From Gaetbulibacter_A aestuarii (GTDB taxonomy: Bacteria > Bacteroidota > Bacteroidia > Flavobacteriales > Flavobacteriaceae), in contig NZ_BAABAY010000002.1 of NCBI RefSeq assembly GCF_039537665.1, forward strand, positions 617,802 to 681,801: a stretch of DNA of 64,000 nucleotides. Reading direction: 5' to 3'. Both the position numbers and the translations under genes were made by a program. Positions within the stretch are counted from its first letter, which is position 1. Every line of letters begins with the position of its first letter. This document shows, in pieces, positions 8,032 to 16,923 of the stretch. The notes under the pieces are model-generated. The model ran no database searches and was not told the DNA's origin. It saw only the letters and a program-made list of their open reading frames with translations.

Positions 8032-9420
8032 ATGATCAATCAGGATACTATTATAGCTTTAGCAACACCATCCGGAGCAGGTGCCATCGCTGTGATTCGG
8101 CTTTCGGGACCGGAGGCTATTGCTGTAGCTGATAGTCAGTTTCGCTCTGTATCCGGAAAAAAACTAAGCGATCAAAAAACGCATACCATTCATTTAGGAC
8201 ATATTGTTGATGAAGAGCGTACGATCGATGAGGTTTTGGCTTCAGTCTTCAAAAATCCAAATTCATATACCGGTGAAGATGTTGTTGAAATCTCTTGTCA
8301 TGGTTCAAATTATATTCAGCAAGAAATCATTCAATTATTCCTCCGAAAAGGCTGCCGTATGGCCACTGCCGGTGAATTCACTTTACGTGCGTTTTTAAAT
8401 GGTAAATTAGATTTGAGTCAGGCTGAAGCTGTAGCCGATCTTATTGCCAGTGATAATGCAGCGTCACACCAGATCGCTATGCAACAAATGCGAGGCGGAT
8501 TTTCATCTGAGATCGCAAAACTTCGTGAAGAACTCTTGAACTTCGCTTCTTTGATCGAATTGGAACTGGATTTTGCTGAAGAAGATGTTGAGTTTGCAGA
8601 CCGTTCGGAATTTAAAGCGTTAGTAGATCGCATATTGTTTGTATTGAAGCGATTGATCGACTCATTTGCCGTGGGTAACGTCATTAAGAATGGTATTCCG
8701 GTAGCAATTGTTGGCGAGCCGAACGTAGGTAAATCAACCTTGCTTAATGCCCTTTTGAATGAAGAGCGCGCTATCGTTTCAGAAATCGCCGGAACCACCA
8801 GAGACACTATTGAAGATGAAATTTCGATAGGAGGCGTAGGTTTCCGATTTATTGATACGGCGGGAATTCGCGAAACTCAGGATGTTGTTGAAAGTATAGG
8901 TATTAAAAGAACCTTTGAAAAGATAGAGCAGGCGCAGGTTGTGATCTATTTATTTGACGCCGGAGCGTTTTCAGAGGAGAAAGCCACATTTAAGGTTGAA
9001 ATTGAAAAAATCAAAAATAAATATCCTCAAAAACCGCTGATCGTTCTAGCGAATAAGGTTGACAGTATTTCGGATGTACAAAAATCCGAATTGCAATCTC
9101 AAATTTCGGAGGTAGCATTACTTTCTGCAAAAACAAAATTTGGTGTAGATGAGCTCCAGGATAAATTACTGGGTTTTGTGAACACCGGGGCCCTTCAAAA
9201 TAATAATACCATCGTTACGAATACGCGTCATTATGATGCGTTGTTAAAAGCCTTGGAAGAAGTTTCTAAAGTGAAGGACGGCTTAGAATCCGGACTGTCA
9301 GGTGATCTTTTAGCCATCGATATCCGTCAGGCGCTGTACCATTTTGGCGAGATCACAGGAGAGATCACTTCGGATGATCTGCTTGGTAATATATTTGCTA
9401 ATTTTTGTATTGGAAAGTAA
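8032..9420 (+). CDS. mnmE: MnmE, tRNA modification GTPase
   Basis: The 462-residue product has an N-terminal folate-binding domain (DTIIALATPSGAGAIAVIRLSG), a helical domain, and an inserted G domain: P-loop GEPNVGKS near 228, DTAG near 275 and NKVD near 341. It ends with the invariant FCIGK, whose Cys is needed for catalysis. With MnmG it adds the (carboxymethyl)aminomethyl group to U34 of certain tRNAs. The start lies one base after the stop of the CvfB-like gene. The 3' end resembles known island attachment sites in other bacteria, but no integrase is nearby. Confidence 0.97.
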   Translation: MINQDTIIALATPSGAGAIAVIRLSGPEAIAVADSQFRSVSGKKLSDQKTHTIHLGHIVDEERTIDEVLASVFKNPNSYTGEDVVEISCHGSNYIQQEIIQLFLRKGCRMATAGEFTLRAFLNGKLDLSQAEAVADLIASDNAASHQIAMQQMRGGFSSEIAKLREELLNFASLIELELDFAEEDVEFADRSEFKALVDRILFVLKRLIDSFAVGNVIKNGIPVAIVGEPNVGKSTLLNALLNEERAIVSEIAGTTRDTIEDEISIGGVGFRFIDTAGIRETQDVVESIGIKRTFEKIEQAQVVIYLFDAGAFSEEKATFKVEIEKIKNKYPQKPLIVLANKVDSISDVQKSELQSQISEVALLSAKTKFGVDELQDKLLGFVNTGALQNNNTIVTNTRHYDALLKALEEVSKVKDGLESGLSGDLLAIDIRQALYHFGEITGEITSDDLLGNIFANFCIGK

Positions 9421-9495
9421 CTTCAATCAGTTACGCTTAACTTCCACCAACCCACAACGACTACCGAAAATTTGGGATAATTTAACTAATTAAAT

Positions 9496-9909
9496 TCATT
9501 TTTTTCGCGATAGTATTCTATCCAAAGAAAATCTCCCACTTCCTAAAATTAAAATAGCAACGTAAGCTATTACATAGTGAAGGCCTAGCTCTTGTCTGGA
9601 AAAGGGATCATCGCCGTGAATTAAAAAAACTGCAACAAGCATGGTTATGATTAAAGGAATCGTTGCGGTTCGGGAAAATAAGCCCAGAATTAGAAAGATT
9701 GAGCAGATCACTTCAGCAAAAACGGCTAGAGCTAATGAGGTAGAAGCACTCATACCCATAACTTCACGAAATTTAATGGTCTCGCTAAATAGCATTTGAA
9801 ATTTTGGATAACCATGTGTGAGCATCATGGCACCGGCACCTACTCTTAAAATAAGGGATACCAGGCTCAAAGAAGTTTCATTGTATTGTTTGTTAAATAA
9901 TGTTTTCAT
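9496..9909 (-). CDS. DoxX family membrane protein
   Basis: The 137-residue product has four hydrophobic helices (about 14-32, 50-72, 76-95 and 107-125), with LRVGAGAMMLTHGYPKF typical of the DoxX family. DoxX-like proteins sit in the inner membrane and are linked loosely to thiol or quinone redox chemistry; no specific partner is evident. It is the last gene of a minus-strand trio (YceI, dioxygenase, DoxX), 20 nt after the dioxygenase gene. Confidence 0.88.
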   Translation of the reverse strand: MKTLFNKQYNETSLSLVSLILRVGAGAMMLTHGYPKFQMLFSETIKFREVMGMSASTSLALAVFAEVICSIFLILGLFSRTATIPLIITMLVAVFLIHGDDPFSRQELGLHYVIAYVAILILGSGRFSLDRILSRKK

Positions 9910-9929
9910 AATATTATAATCGATTTGGG

Positions 9930-10754
9930 TTAACCAATTTTAACAGAGGTCATCGTTAGGGATCCTCCAACGGGTTTGTCATTAAATATTGAAATGTCTT
10001 CGGACTCTTCTTTTAATGCCAAAGCGTAAAGCAAAGGTAAATAATGTTCCGGCGTGGGTATTGCTAAATCAAAAGCCGTTCCTTGCGATCTAAAATTAAT
10101 AAGATTTTCATAATTTCCGCTAAGAATATAGCTTTTCATAAGTTCATTAGCCTCGATTGCCCAATCATAGGCAAATGTTTCATTTAATTTGTTCCAGGCC
10201 ACCTTTCGAAGGTTGTGAACCATATTACCACTTCCAACAATCAAAATTCCTTTACGGCGAAGTAATTGCAATTCTTTGGCTAATTCAAAATGATATTTTG
10301 CCGGTTTTGAGTAATCGATACTCATTTGTATAACCGGGATATTAGCCTCAGGATACATATGTTTTATAACACTCCAAGCACCATGATCCAGACCCCATTT
10401 ATCATCCAGTCCAACGGCTGTTTTTTTAATGATGTTTTTAGTTTCCTGAGCTAATTCCGGACTTCCCGGAGCAGGATATTGGACGTCGAATAATGCCTTA
10501 GGAAAACCTCCAAAATCATGAATGGTTCTAGGATTTGGCATGGCTGTTACATAAGTGCCATTAGTTTCCCAATGTGCCGAAATACAAAGAATAGCACGTG
10601 GACGCTTCAACGTATTACCAACTTGTCTGAACCCTTCAACAAATTCATTGTTTTCAATGGCATTCATGGGGCTACCATGACCAAGAAATAATACAGGCAT
10701 TTTGCCTGTATTATTCAAGTTTGAGGTCATGTTATGTAAATCTTTCAAGATCAT
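9930..10754 (-). CDS. ygiD: Extradiol dioxygenase, YgiD/4,5-DOPA dioxygenase type
   Basis: The 274-residue product belongs to the LigB superfamily. The metal site is suggested by LFLGHGSPMNAI, SAHWET, the WGLDHGAWSVIKHMYP stretch and GSGNMVHNLR. YgiD-type enzymes open catechol rings such as L-DOPA using non-haem iron or zinc-site chemistry; the natural bacterial substrate is unclear. Later starts at Met9 or Met19 are possible, since the first residues are not conserved. A perfect hairpin lies just upstream of the start, between this gene and yceI. Confidence 0.85.
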   Translation of the reverse strand: MILKDLHNMTSNLNNTGKMPVLFLGHGSPMNAIENNEFVEGFRQVGNTLKRPRAILCISAHWETNGTYVTAMPNPRTIHDFGGFPKALFDVQYPAPGSPELAQETKNIIKKTAVGLDDKWGLDHGAWSVIKHMYPEANIPVIQMSIDYSKPAKYHFELAKELQLLRRKGILIVGSGNMVHNLRKVAWNKLNETFAYDWAIEANELMKSYILSGNYENLINFRSQGTAFDLAIPTPEHYLPLLYALALKEESEDISIFNDKPVGGSLTMTSVKIG

Positions 10755-10757
10755 AGT

Positions 10758-10777
10758 AAACCATTGTTAAATGGTTT
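10758..10777 (-). repeat. Perfect 8-bp inverted repeat upstream of ygiD
   Basis: AAACCATT-GTTA-AATGGTTT. It sits three bases before the ygiD start codon and ten bases after the yceI stop. There is no T run, so it is more likely an mRNA-stability or translation hairpin than a terminator. Confidence 0.5.
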
Positions 10778-10787
10778 CATTTTTTAC

Positions 10788-11318
10788 TTATGCCTCTTGT
10801 TTGATAAATTGAACTTCGGCATTTAATTTAACTTCATCGCCTACAAGAACACCACCGGTTTCTAATGCAGAATTCCAGTTTAAGCCCCAGTCTTTACGAT
10901 TTATTTTGCCATTGATCTCAAATGCTAATCTTTGATTTCCCCAAGGGTCTTTATTTTCACCACCAAAATCAACATCCAACTCAACTTCCTTGGTAGTATC
11001 TTTAATAGTTAGATCACCTTTTAATTTGTATTCATCATCATCTACTTTTTCAATAGATTTTGATTTGAAGGTCATGGCTCCAAATTTATCAGCGTTAAAA
11101 AAATCTTCGCTTCTTAGGTGTTTGTCTCTGTCTGCACTATTCGTTGAAACCGAGGCAGTGTCTATTTTTACCTCAATTGGTGATTTTGTAAAATCTTCAC
11201 CTTCTATGCTTCCTTCAAAATCAGAGAAATATCCCTTTACATTGGATATCATAAGGTGTTTTACTTTAAATCCTACTTCACTGTGATCGGGGTCTATAAC
11301 CCATTTTGTATTTTTCAT
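10788..11318 (-). CDS. YceI family polyisoprenoid-binding-like protein
   Basis: From ATG 11318 the product is 176 residues beginning MKNTKWVIDPDHSEVGFKVKHL, the conserved YceI start. An in-frame TTG at 11345 lies in the promoter -7 box and is rejected. The lipocalin-like barrel shows SNVKGYFSDFEGSI, HLRSEDFFNADKFGAMTFKS and a final GDEVKLNAEVQF strand. There is no signal peptide, so it is probably cytoplasmic, unlike periplasmic E. coli YceI. Family members bind isoprenoid chains. It is divergent from a lipid-transport-like operon, which may be meaningful. Confidence 0.9.
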   Translation of the reverse strand: MKNTKWVIDPDHSEVGFKVKHLMISNVKGYFSDFEGSIEGEDFTKSPIEVKIDTASVSTNSADRDKHLRSEDFFNADKFGAMTFKSKSIEKVDDDEYKLKGDLTIKDTTKEVELDVDFGGENKDPWGNQRLAFEINGKINRKDWGLNWNSALETGGVLVGDEVKLNAEVQFIKQEA

Positions 11319-11342
11319 AATAGTATTTTTTATTGTTTGAAA

Positions 11343-11350
11343 CAAAGGTA
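11343..11350 (-). promoter_or_regulatory. -7 box of the yceI-ygiD-doxX promoter
   Basis: On the minus strand the sequence reads TACCTTTG, 24 nt before the chosen yceI ATG. It fits TAnnTTTG. The -33 element is not clear. Confidence 0.6.
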
Positions 11351-11495
11351 TTTAAATACTAAGCCATAAAAAATGAACTAGTTTAACATCTGGCGATCCT
11401 TAATTAATTCAGGAACGAATTACCTGACCCATATCATTTTGGTTTATGTAACAAACAGATACCTTAGTTTGGTAAAAGTTGAAAGTTGGTAAACT

Positions 11496-12266
11496 ATGAA
11501 AAGTACATCTCAGCATTCATTATTCTCCCGTAATTTAATTGGTTTATCACTGATGATTTTCACAAGCCAAATTTGGGCTCAAACTGCCGAAGAAATTGTG
11601 AAAAAGGCAGATGATAATATGCGTGGAAAAACGTCTCAGGCCGAACTGGTTATAATTACATCCAGAGCAACCTGGTCCCGTGAAATGGATGTAAAAACCT
11701 GGATGAAGGGAACTGATTTTGCCATGCTATTAATTCAATCTCCGGCAAGAGATAAAGGCACTGTTTTTTTAAAACGAGGAAAAGAGGTTTGGAACTGGAT
11801 ACCGACCATTGAACGCTCCATAAAGCTTCCGCCCTCCATGATGAGTCAATCCTGGATGGGAACCGATTTCACTAATGATGATCTTGTAAAGGAATCTTCT
11901 ATAGTATCAGATTACCATCACAGCATTATTGGCGATACCATAATCCGCAATAAACCTTGTTATATGATCGAGATGATTCCGAAGCCGGAAACCGCTGTAG
12001 TTTGGAGTAAACTTATGGTTTTCATTGATAAGCAGGACTTTCTGGAATTATATACTGAATTTTTTGATGAAGACGGAAATGTGGTCAATATCATGAATGC
12101 CTATGATATTCAAATAATGGATGGCAGACTCATTCCAACTCGGGTTGAAATGATTCCAATGGATAAGGAAAATCAAAAAACAGAAATTATCTATAAAACA
12201 ATTCTTTTTGACAGAACAATCAAAGATGAATTTTTCACCTTGAATCGAATGAAATATTTGAACTAA
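11496..12266 (+). CDS. LolA-like periplasmic outer-membrane lipoprotein-sorting protein
   Basis: The 256-residue product has a signal peptide (residues 1-29, cut after QIWA-Q) and the LolA-like fold of the COG2834 group. Landmarks are AEEIVKKADDNMRGKTS, GTVFLKRGKEVWNWIPTIER, SMMSQSWMGTDFTNDDLVKES and PKPETAVVWSKLMVFID. Such proteins are thought to carry a lipid or lipoprotein acyl chain across the periplasm. It is the first gene of a five-gene operon: the permease ATG follows after one base, then a second permease, an ATPase and an outer-membrane barrel. The cargo is unknown. Confidence 0.85.
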   Translation: MKSTSQHSLFSRNLIGLSLMIFTSQIWAQTAEEIVKKADDNMRGKTSQAELVIITSRATWSREMDVKTWMKGTDFAMLLIQSPARDKGTVFLKRGKEVWNWIPTIERSIKLPPSMMSQSWMGTDFTNDDLVKESSIVSDYHHSIIGDTIIRNKPCYMIEMIPKPETAVVWSKLMVFIDKQDFLELYTEFFDEDGNVVNIMNAYDIQIMDGRLIPTRVEMIPMDKENQKTEIIYKTILFDRTIKDEFFTLNRMKYLN

Positions 12267-12267
12267 T

Positions 12268-13485
12268 ATGTGGGTTTTAAAATTGGCATGGAAAAATATG
12301 TGGCGAAACCGCTCTCGCACGGCAATAACAACTTCTGCAGTATTCTTTGCTATTCTTCTTGCAGTAGTTACGAGTAGTTTTCAAGTTGGTGTTTTTGATA
12401 ATTTAATAAAAAATGTAGTTGGTTTTTATAATGGTTACGTTCAGGTTCATAAAATGGGCTTTTGGGATGAACAGATTTTGGATAATGTATTTGAAAACAA
12501 AAACTCAGTTCAAAATAAAATTTTATCAAATGAAAATATAGAAAGTATTGCCCCCCGGTTAGAATCCTTCGCTTTAGTTGCCACAGATTCTCTCACAAAA
12601 GGATGTTTGGTGGTGGGTATTGCTCCCGCCAGAGAAAATGAGATCACCAAATTGAAAAGTAAAATTATTTCAGGGAGTTACCTAAAAGATGATGACCCTG
12701 ATATTTTAATAAGTGAAGGTCTGGCCGATCGTATGCGAGTAAAGCTTTATGACACCATTGTGTTATTAGGTCAGGGATATCATGGCGCCATGGCTACCGG
12801 AAAATACAGGATTAAGGGCATGTTAAAATTTGGTTCTCCGGAATTGAATAAGCAATCACTTTATTTAAATCTGCCTGAAGCACAAAGTATGTTTGGGGCT
12901 CAAAATAAGCTCACCTCTTATGTTTTAAATCTTAAATCAACCAAAACCATGGATGAAACCGTTGTTTCCTTAAGGAATCTACTCGACGATGATTACGAGG
13001 TGATGACGTGGGAAGAGATGATGCCGGATGTAAGCCAGCATATTAAAACGGACAATGCCAGTATGTACATCATCTTTTTCCTCTTGTATATTTTGGTGTG
13101 CTTTGGAATTTTTGGAACCCTTCTAATGATGATGGTTGAGCGAAAATATGAATTAGGTATGTTGGTGGCTATTGGAATGAAAAAAATCAAATTAAGTACA
13201 CTGCTTATTCTTGAGTCGTTGTTTACGGTAATTACAGGATGCCTGGCTGGAATATTAGTAAGCCTGCCTGTGGTTTATTATTTAAAATGGCATCCCATCC
13301 GATTTACCGGCGATTTTGCTAAAACCTATCAGGAATTTGGCTTTGAACCCATTTTTCCCGCTTCTACCGATAGCAGCATTTTTATACAACAAGGCTTGAT
13401 TGTACTCATTTTAGGTCTTGTGTTATCTCTGTATCCCGTATTAAAGGTATTTCGATTGAATCCTATTGAATCTTTAAAAAAATGA
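12268..13485 (+). CDS. ABC transporter permease, FtsX/LolE-MacB type (first)
   Basis: The 405-residue product begins LAWKNMWRNRSRTAIT, the usual permease N-terminus. It has one transmembrane helix (about 20-40), a large periplasmic domain (about 45-265), then three C-terminal helices in an FtsX domain (about 270-395), ending FRLNPIESLKK. This topology (4 helices, large periplasmic loop) is that of LolC/LolE and MacB, which extract or push substrates using a mechanical stroke rather than a channel. The partner permease starts 5 nt later. Confidence 0.9.
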   Translation: MWVLKLAWKNMWRNRSRTAITTSAVFFAILLAVVTSSFQVGVFDNLIKNVVGFYNGYVQVHKMGFWDEQILDNVFENKNSVQNKILSNENIESIAPRLESFALVATDSLTKGCLVVGIAPARENEITKLKSKIISGSYLKDDDPDILISEGLADRMRVKLYDTIVLLGQGYHGAMATGKYRIKGMLKFGSPELNKQSLYLNLPEAQSMFGAQNKLTSYVLNLKSTKTMDETVVSLRNLLDDDYEVMTWEEMMPDVSQHIKTDNASMYIIFFLLYILVCFGIFGTLLMMMVERKYELGMLVAIGMKKIKLSTLLILESLFTVITGCLAGILVSLPVVYYLKWHPIRFTGDFAKTYQEFGFEPIFPASTDSSIFIQQGLIVLILGLVLSLYPVLKVFRLNPIESLKK

Positions 13486-13489
13486 TAAC

Positions 13490-14701
13490 ATGAATGTGTC
13501 TTTAGCCTGGAGAAATATTTGGAGAAACAGAACCCGCAGTCTGATCATTATTTTATCTGTTACGATAGGACTTTTTGCAGGCATTTTTGTACTGGCTCTG
13601 TATCAGGGTATTATGATTTCCAGAGTGCGGATCGTAATTGATTCGGAAGTGGGCCATATTCAAATTCACAATCCAAAATTTAAGGACGACTTCGATCCGA
13701 AATATACACTCCAAGGAGCTACGGTAAAAGATTCACTCAAAAATTTAGATAAAATAAAGTTTGTTGCTGATCGAAGTATAACTCTGGGCATGCTCTCTAC
13801 AACGACAGGAAGCGCTAATGTGAAAATTAACGGTATCCTACCGGAGGCGGAAAATAAAGCCTCTCAACTTAAAGATAAAATTATTTCAGGTAATGAATTA
13901 TCAATGAATGGAAAGCAAGGCATACTTGTCGGGAAGAAATTAGCAGATAAAATGAAATTAAAATTAGGCAGCAAACTCGTTTTAACTTTTGCCGATACTA
14001 ATAATGAATTGACCGCCGGTGCTTTCGGGGTTCTTGGAATTTATCAATCGGATAATGCACCCTTGGATGAATTGAACGTTTACGTTTTAAAACCTGTTTT
14101 GAATACCTACCTGGGAATCGATCAAGGAAGCCATGAAGTGGTTGTTTTATTGAACCGTGATGATGATCTTGACATAGTACGAAACCGGATTGCCACTCTT
14201 TTTCCAAAGCTTTTAGTAGAAACCTGGAAAGAAACTTCACCCGAAACGAACCTCATGGTTGGTTACGTTGATCAGTTTGCAATAATTTATGTCGTCATCA
14301 TTATGTTCGCCCTGGCTTTTGGCATTATTAATACCATGCTGATGTCTGTACTTGAACGTACTCGGGAAATAGGGATGTTAACGGCGTTGGGTATGAATCG
14401 AAAAAGGGTTTTTGTATTGATTCTTACCGAAACAATCTTACTAACCTTCGTAGGCGTTCCATTTGGAATTTTATTATCCTGGTTCACCTCAAATTATTTT
14501 GGACACGTTGGTATTGATATATCCTCATTCTCTGAAGCAGCCATGTCGGGTTTTGGTTTTAGCTCAATGATCTATCCTGAATTTCCCGTAGATAGTCTTC
14601 CAGTGGTTATGATCATTGTTTTTTTAACAGCCTTGATTTCGGCATTATTTCCTTCAATAAAAGCTATTAAACTACAGCCTGCTGATGCTCTAAGGCACTA
14701 A
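13490..14701 (+). CDS. ABC transporter permease, FtsX/LolE-MacB type (second)
   Basis: The 403-residue partner has the same topology: an N-terminal VSLAWRNIWRNRTRSL motif, one helix, a periplasmic domain (about 40-260) and three C-terminal helices in an FtsX domain (LERTREIGMLTALGMNRKRV near 287-306), ending IKLQPADALRH. The two permeases are clearly paralogous but diverged, as LolC and LolE are, and probably form a heterodimer with two copies of the ATPase encoded next. Confidence 0.9.
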   Translation: MNVSLAWRNIWRNRTRSLIIILSVTIGLFAGIFVLALYQGIMISRVRIVIDSEVGHIQIHNPKFKDDFDPKYTLQGATVKDSLKNLDKIKFVADRSITLGMLSTTTGSANVKINGILPEAENKASQLKDKIISGNELSMNGKQGILVGKKLADKMKLKLGSKLVLTFADTNNELTAGAFGVLGIYQSDNAPLDELNVYVLKPVLNTYLGIDQGSHEVVVLLNRDDDLDIVRNRIATLFPKLLVETWKETSPETNLMVGYVDQFAIIYVVIIMFALAFGIINTMLMSVLERTREIGMLTALGMNRKRVFVLILTETILLTFVGVPFGILLSWFTSNYFGHVGIDISSFSEAAMSGFGFSSMIYPEFPVDSLPVVMIIVFLTALISALFPSIKAIKLQPADALRH

Positions 14702-14712
14702 ATTTTTATAAC

Positions 14713-15432
14713 ATGAAAACAGTCATTGATGCCCATAAGATTAGTAAGACCTTTAACCCAGATACGATTCCGGTACATGCGGTAAAAAATGTGCATTTGC
14801 ACTTGGAAAAAGGGGAATTTGTAGCCTTGGTAGGGCCTTCCGGATCCGGAAAAACAACCTTGCTGAACCTTTTAGGGGGATTGGACAAACCGGACCAGGG
14901 AAATATCATTATTAATGATATCGATATCACCAAACTATCTCCAAATAAATTGATTGAATTTCGCCTACAAAATATTGGTTTTGTATTTCAGTCCTTCAAC
15001 TTGATTCCGGTTTTAACCGCTCGGGAAAATGTGGAGCTGATCATGCATTTACAAAGTTGGAGGAAATCAATTATAAATGCGCGTGTTAATAGTCTTTTCA
15101 AGGAAATTGATCTACTGGAAAAACTGGATACCAGACCGGCACAGCTATCAGGCGGACAACAGCAGCGAGTTGCTGTGGCGCGCGCTTTGGCCTCTAAACC
15201 GAAATTTGTATTGGCTGATGAACCAACAGCCAATTTAGATACTAAATCGGCCTCTAATCTTTTGGATATTATGGCAAAGTTGAATAAAGATGAAGGTATG
15301 ACCTTTATTTTCTCAACACATGATCAACGCGTCATCGATCGGGCAAGAAGGGTTATTACTCTGGTTGATGGCCAGATTAGTTCGGATACGGGGGTTGGTC
15401 CGATAAAAAATGAAATTGCTCACGCAACTTAA
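14713..15432 (+). CDS. ABC transporter ATP-binding protein, LolD/MacB type
   Basis: The 239-residue ATPase has Walker A GPSGSGKTTLLN near 38-49, Q-loop FVFQSFNLIP, signature LSGGQQQRVAVARAL near 144-158, Walker B FVLADEPTANLD and the switch His in STHDQRV. The FNLIPVLTARENVEL segment is typical of the LolD/MacB/FtsE group that energises FtsX-type permeases. It lies 11 nt after the second permease and 5 nt before the barrel gene. Confidence 0.93.
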   Translation: MKTVIDAHKISKTFNPDTIPVHAVKNVHLHLEKGEFVALVGPSGSGKTTLLNLLGGLDKPDQGNIIINDIDITKLSPNKLIEFRLQNIGFVFQSFNLIPVLTARENVELIMHLQSWRKSIINARVNSLFKEIDLLEKLDTRPAQLSGGQQQRVAVARALASKPKFVLADEPTANLDTKSASNLLDIMAKLNKDEGMTFIFSTHDQRVIDRARRVITLVDGQISSDTGVGPIKNEIAHAT

Positions 15433-15437
15433 AAGTC

Positions 15438-16616
15438 ATGGAACGTGCTGATAAGTCCATAAAAATAATATTATTAGTCATATTTGGATTAATCCAACTT
15501 GAACTTCATGCACAGTCCGATAGTCTTGTTCCCAAAAAGGATAAAATAAAAATTAGTGGTTACATCAAGGACCTTCAGAATTTAAGTTTTTTTAGAAATA
15601 GCGAGCAAATTATAGACGGAAACCTCATTCACAACCGTATTAATTTGAAGTATGGTAGGGCCGTTGGCTTAAGCAGTGCTTTGGAAATGAGGAACCGTAT
15701 ATTTTGGGGGGAATTACTTCAACAAACACCTGGGTTTTCTATTGCTTTGAAGGATCAAAATGAACTTCTGGATTTATCCATTTTATGGATAGATCGCCCA
15801 GATCTTGTAATGCACACAAATATTGATAGGTTCTGGTTGCAGTATAGAAGTGAACGTTTAGAAATGCGCATAGGTCGTCAACGCATTAATTGGGGTATAA
15901 GCACGCTTTGGAATCCTAACGATATTTTTAACACCTATGATTTTTTAGATTTTGATTATGAAGAACGACCGGGTCGAGATGCGATAAAACTAAATTACCA
16001 ATGGGGTGAGATGTCCTATCTAGAGTTGGCTGCCACTTCTTCAAAAGCTTTGAAAAATAAAGTGATTGCCATTAAATATTTCTTTAATGAACAGTTTTAT
16101 GATTATCAGTTTATAGCTGGATATTTTAAAAACACAATGACTATAGGTGTAGGCTGGTCAGGAAGTATTGGGAATATTGGTTTTAAGGGGGAAAGTCAGT
16201 ATTATTTTAAGCATCAGAGTACAAATTCATTACTGAATTTAACTTTAGAAATGGATTATCTTTTTGAAAACAGCTGGTATATTGGTGGAGGTTTTCTTTA
16301 CAATAGTATGGGTTATAATAAGCCCCTAACGGATTGGAGCGCCATATCATTTGATCTTTCCCCACAATATTTGATGCCTACAAAGTGGAATACAACGTTT
16401 AGCCTGAGAAAACAATTCACGCCACTTTTTAATGGTAGTCTTACCGGTATTTATTCACCGGGAACAAACCTTGTCATTCTGCTACCTGCACTTAGTTATA
16501 ATATGGCAACTAATTTTGATCTGGACCTTGTGTTTCAATCGTTTTTTGCTGAAGAACAAAAATCGTTTAATGGTCTGTCACATACTGTTTTTTTAAGGAC
16601 GAAATGGAGTTTTTAA
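15438..16616 (+). CDS. Outer-membrane beta-barrel protein of the LolA-like/ABC operon
   Basis: The 392-residue product has a signal peptide (residues 1-26, ending ELHAQ) and then alternating amphipathic strands to a C-terminal aromatic residue (TKWSF), the mark of an outer-membrane barrel. The segment RLEMRIGRQRINWGISTLWNPNDIFNTYDFLDFDYEE recalls DUF1302-type porins, which in Proteobacteria accompany LolA-like proteins and RND lipid exporters. That link is inference. Its place as last gene of the operon suggests it is the outer-membrane end of the transport route. Confidence 0.72.
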   Translation: MERADKSIKIILLVIFGLIQLELHAQSDSLVPKKDKIKISGYIKDLQNLSFFRNSEQIIDGNLIHNRINLKYGRAVGLSSALEMRNRIFWGELLQQTPGFSIALKDQNELLDLSILWIDRPDLVMHTNIDRFWLQYRSERLEMRIGRQRINWGISTLWNPNDIFNTYDFLDFDYEERPGRDAIKLNYQWGEMSYLELAATSSKALKNKVIAIKYFFNEQFYDYQFIAGYFKNTMTIGVGWSGSIGNIGFKGESQYYFKHQSTNSLLNLTLEMDYLFENSWYIGGGFLYNSMGYNKPLTDWSAISFDLSPQYLMPTKWNTTFSLRKQFTPLFNGSLTGIYSPGTNLVILLPALSYNMATNFDLDLVFQSFFAEEQKSFNGLSHTVFLRTKWSF

Positions 16617-16617
16617 A

Positions 16618-16824
16618 TTAATTTGATTTCTCCTTTGATTTAGCCTTTTTTCGGAGTCTAAAAGTGGTATATAATCCCATAAAGAGACCAAAAAGAACAA
16701 AGTTTAGCATGAAAATTTTCAAATTAAAGGAGTTGTCTTCATAATAATCAAAACCAGCCATAATCGCTGCATAAACTAATCCGGAAATAATTCCTCCTAT
16801 TATAGATTGCCTTGTTATTGACAT
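16618..16824 (-). CDS. Small two-helix membrane protein, unknown
   Basis: The 68-residue product has two predicted membrane helices (about 6-24 and 35-54) and a basic C-terminal tail (RLRKKAKSKEKS). No family is recognised. The stop lies one base after the convergent barrel gene. Nothing in the context points to a function. Confidence 0.6.
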   Translation of the reverse strand: MSITRQSIIGGIISGLVYAAIMAGFDYYEDNSFNLKIFMLNFVLFGLFMGLYTTFRLRKKAKSKEKSN

Positions 16825-16923
16825 TTCAAATAATTTAAATTAAAAAGAAATGTAATCAATATTTAATTTGTCAGCAAAAATTACAAGATTTAAATATATT
16901 TAGGTCTTCCAGGTCGAAACTCT

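Noticed and set aside
9400..9495. 3' end of mnmE as an island attachment site
   Set aside because: The sequence TTTTGTATTGGAAAGTAA resembles the trmE attachment site known for SGI1, but it simply encodes the conserved FCIGK end. No integrase, second copy of the site or foreign-looking genes follow.
11319..11345. TTG start upstream of yceI
   Set aside because: It overlaps the -7 box TACCTTTG; the family start MKNTKWVIDPDHS is at the internal ATG.
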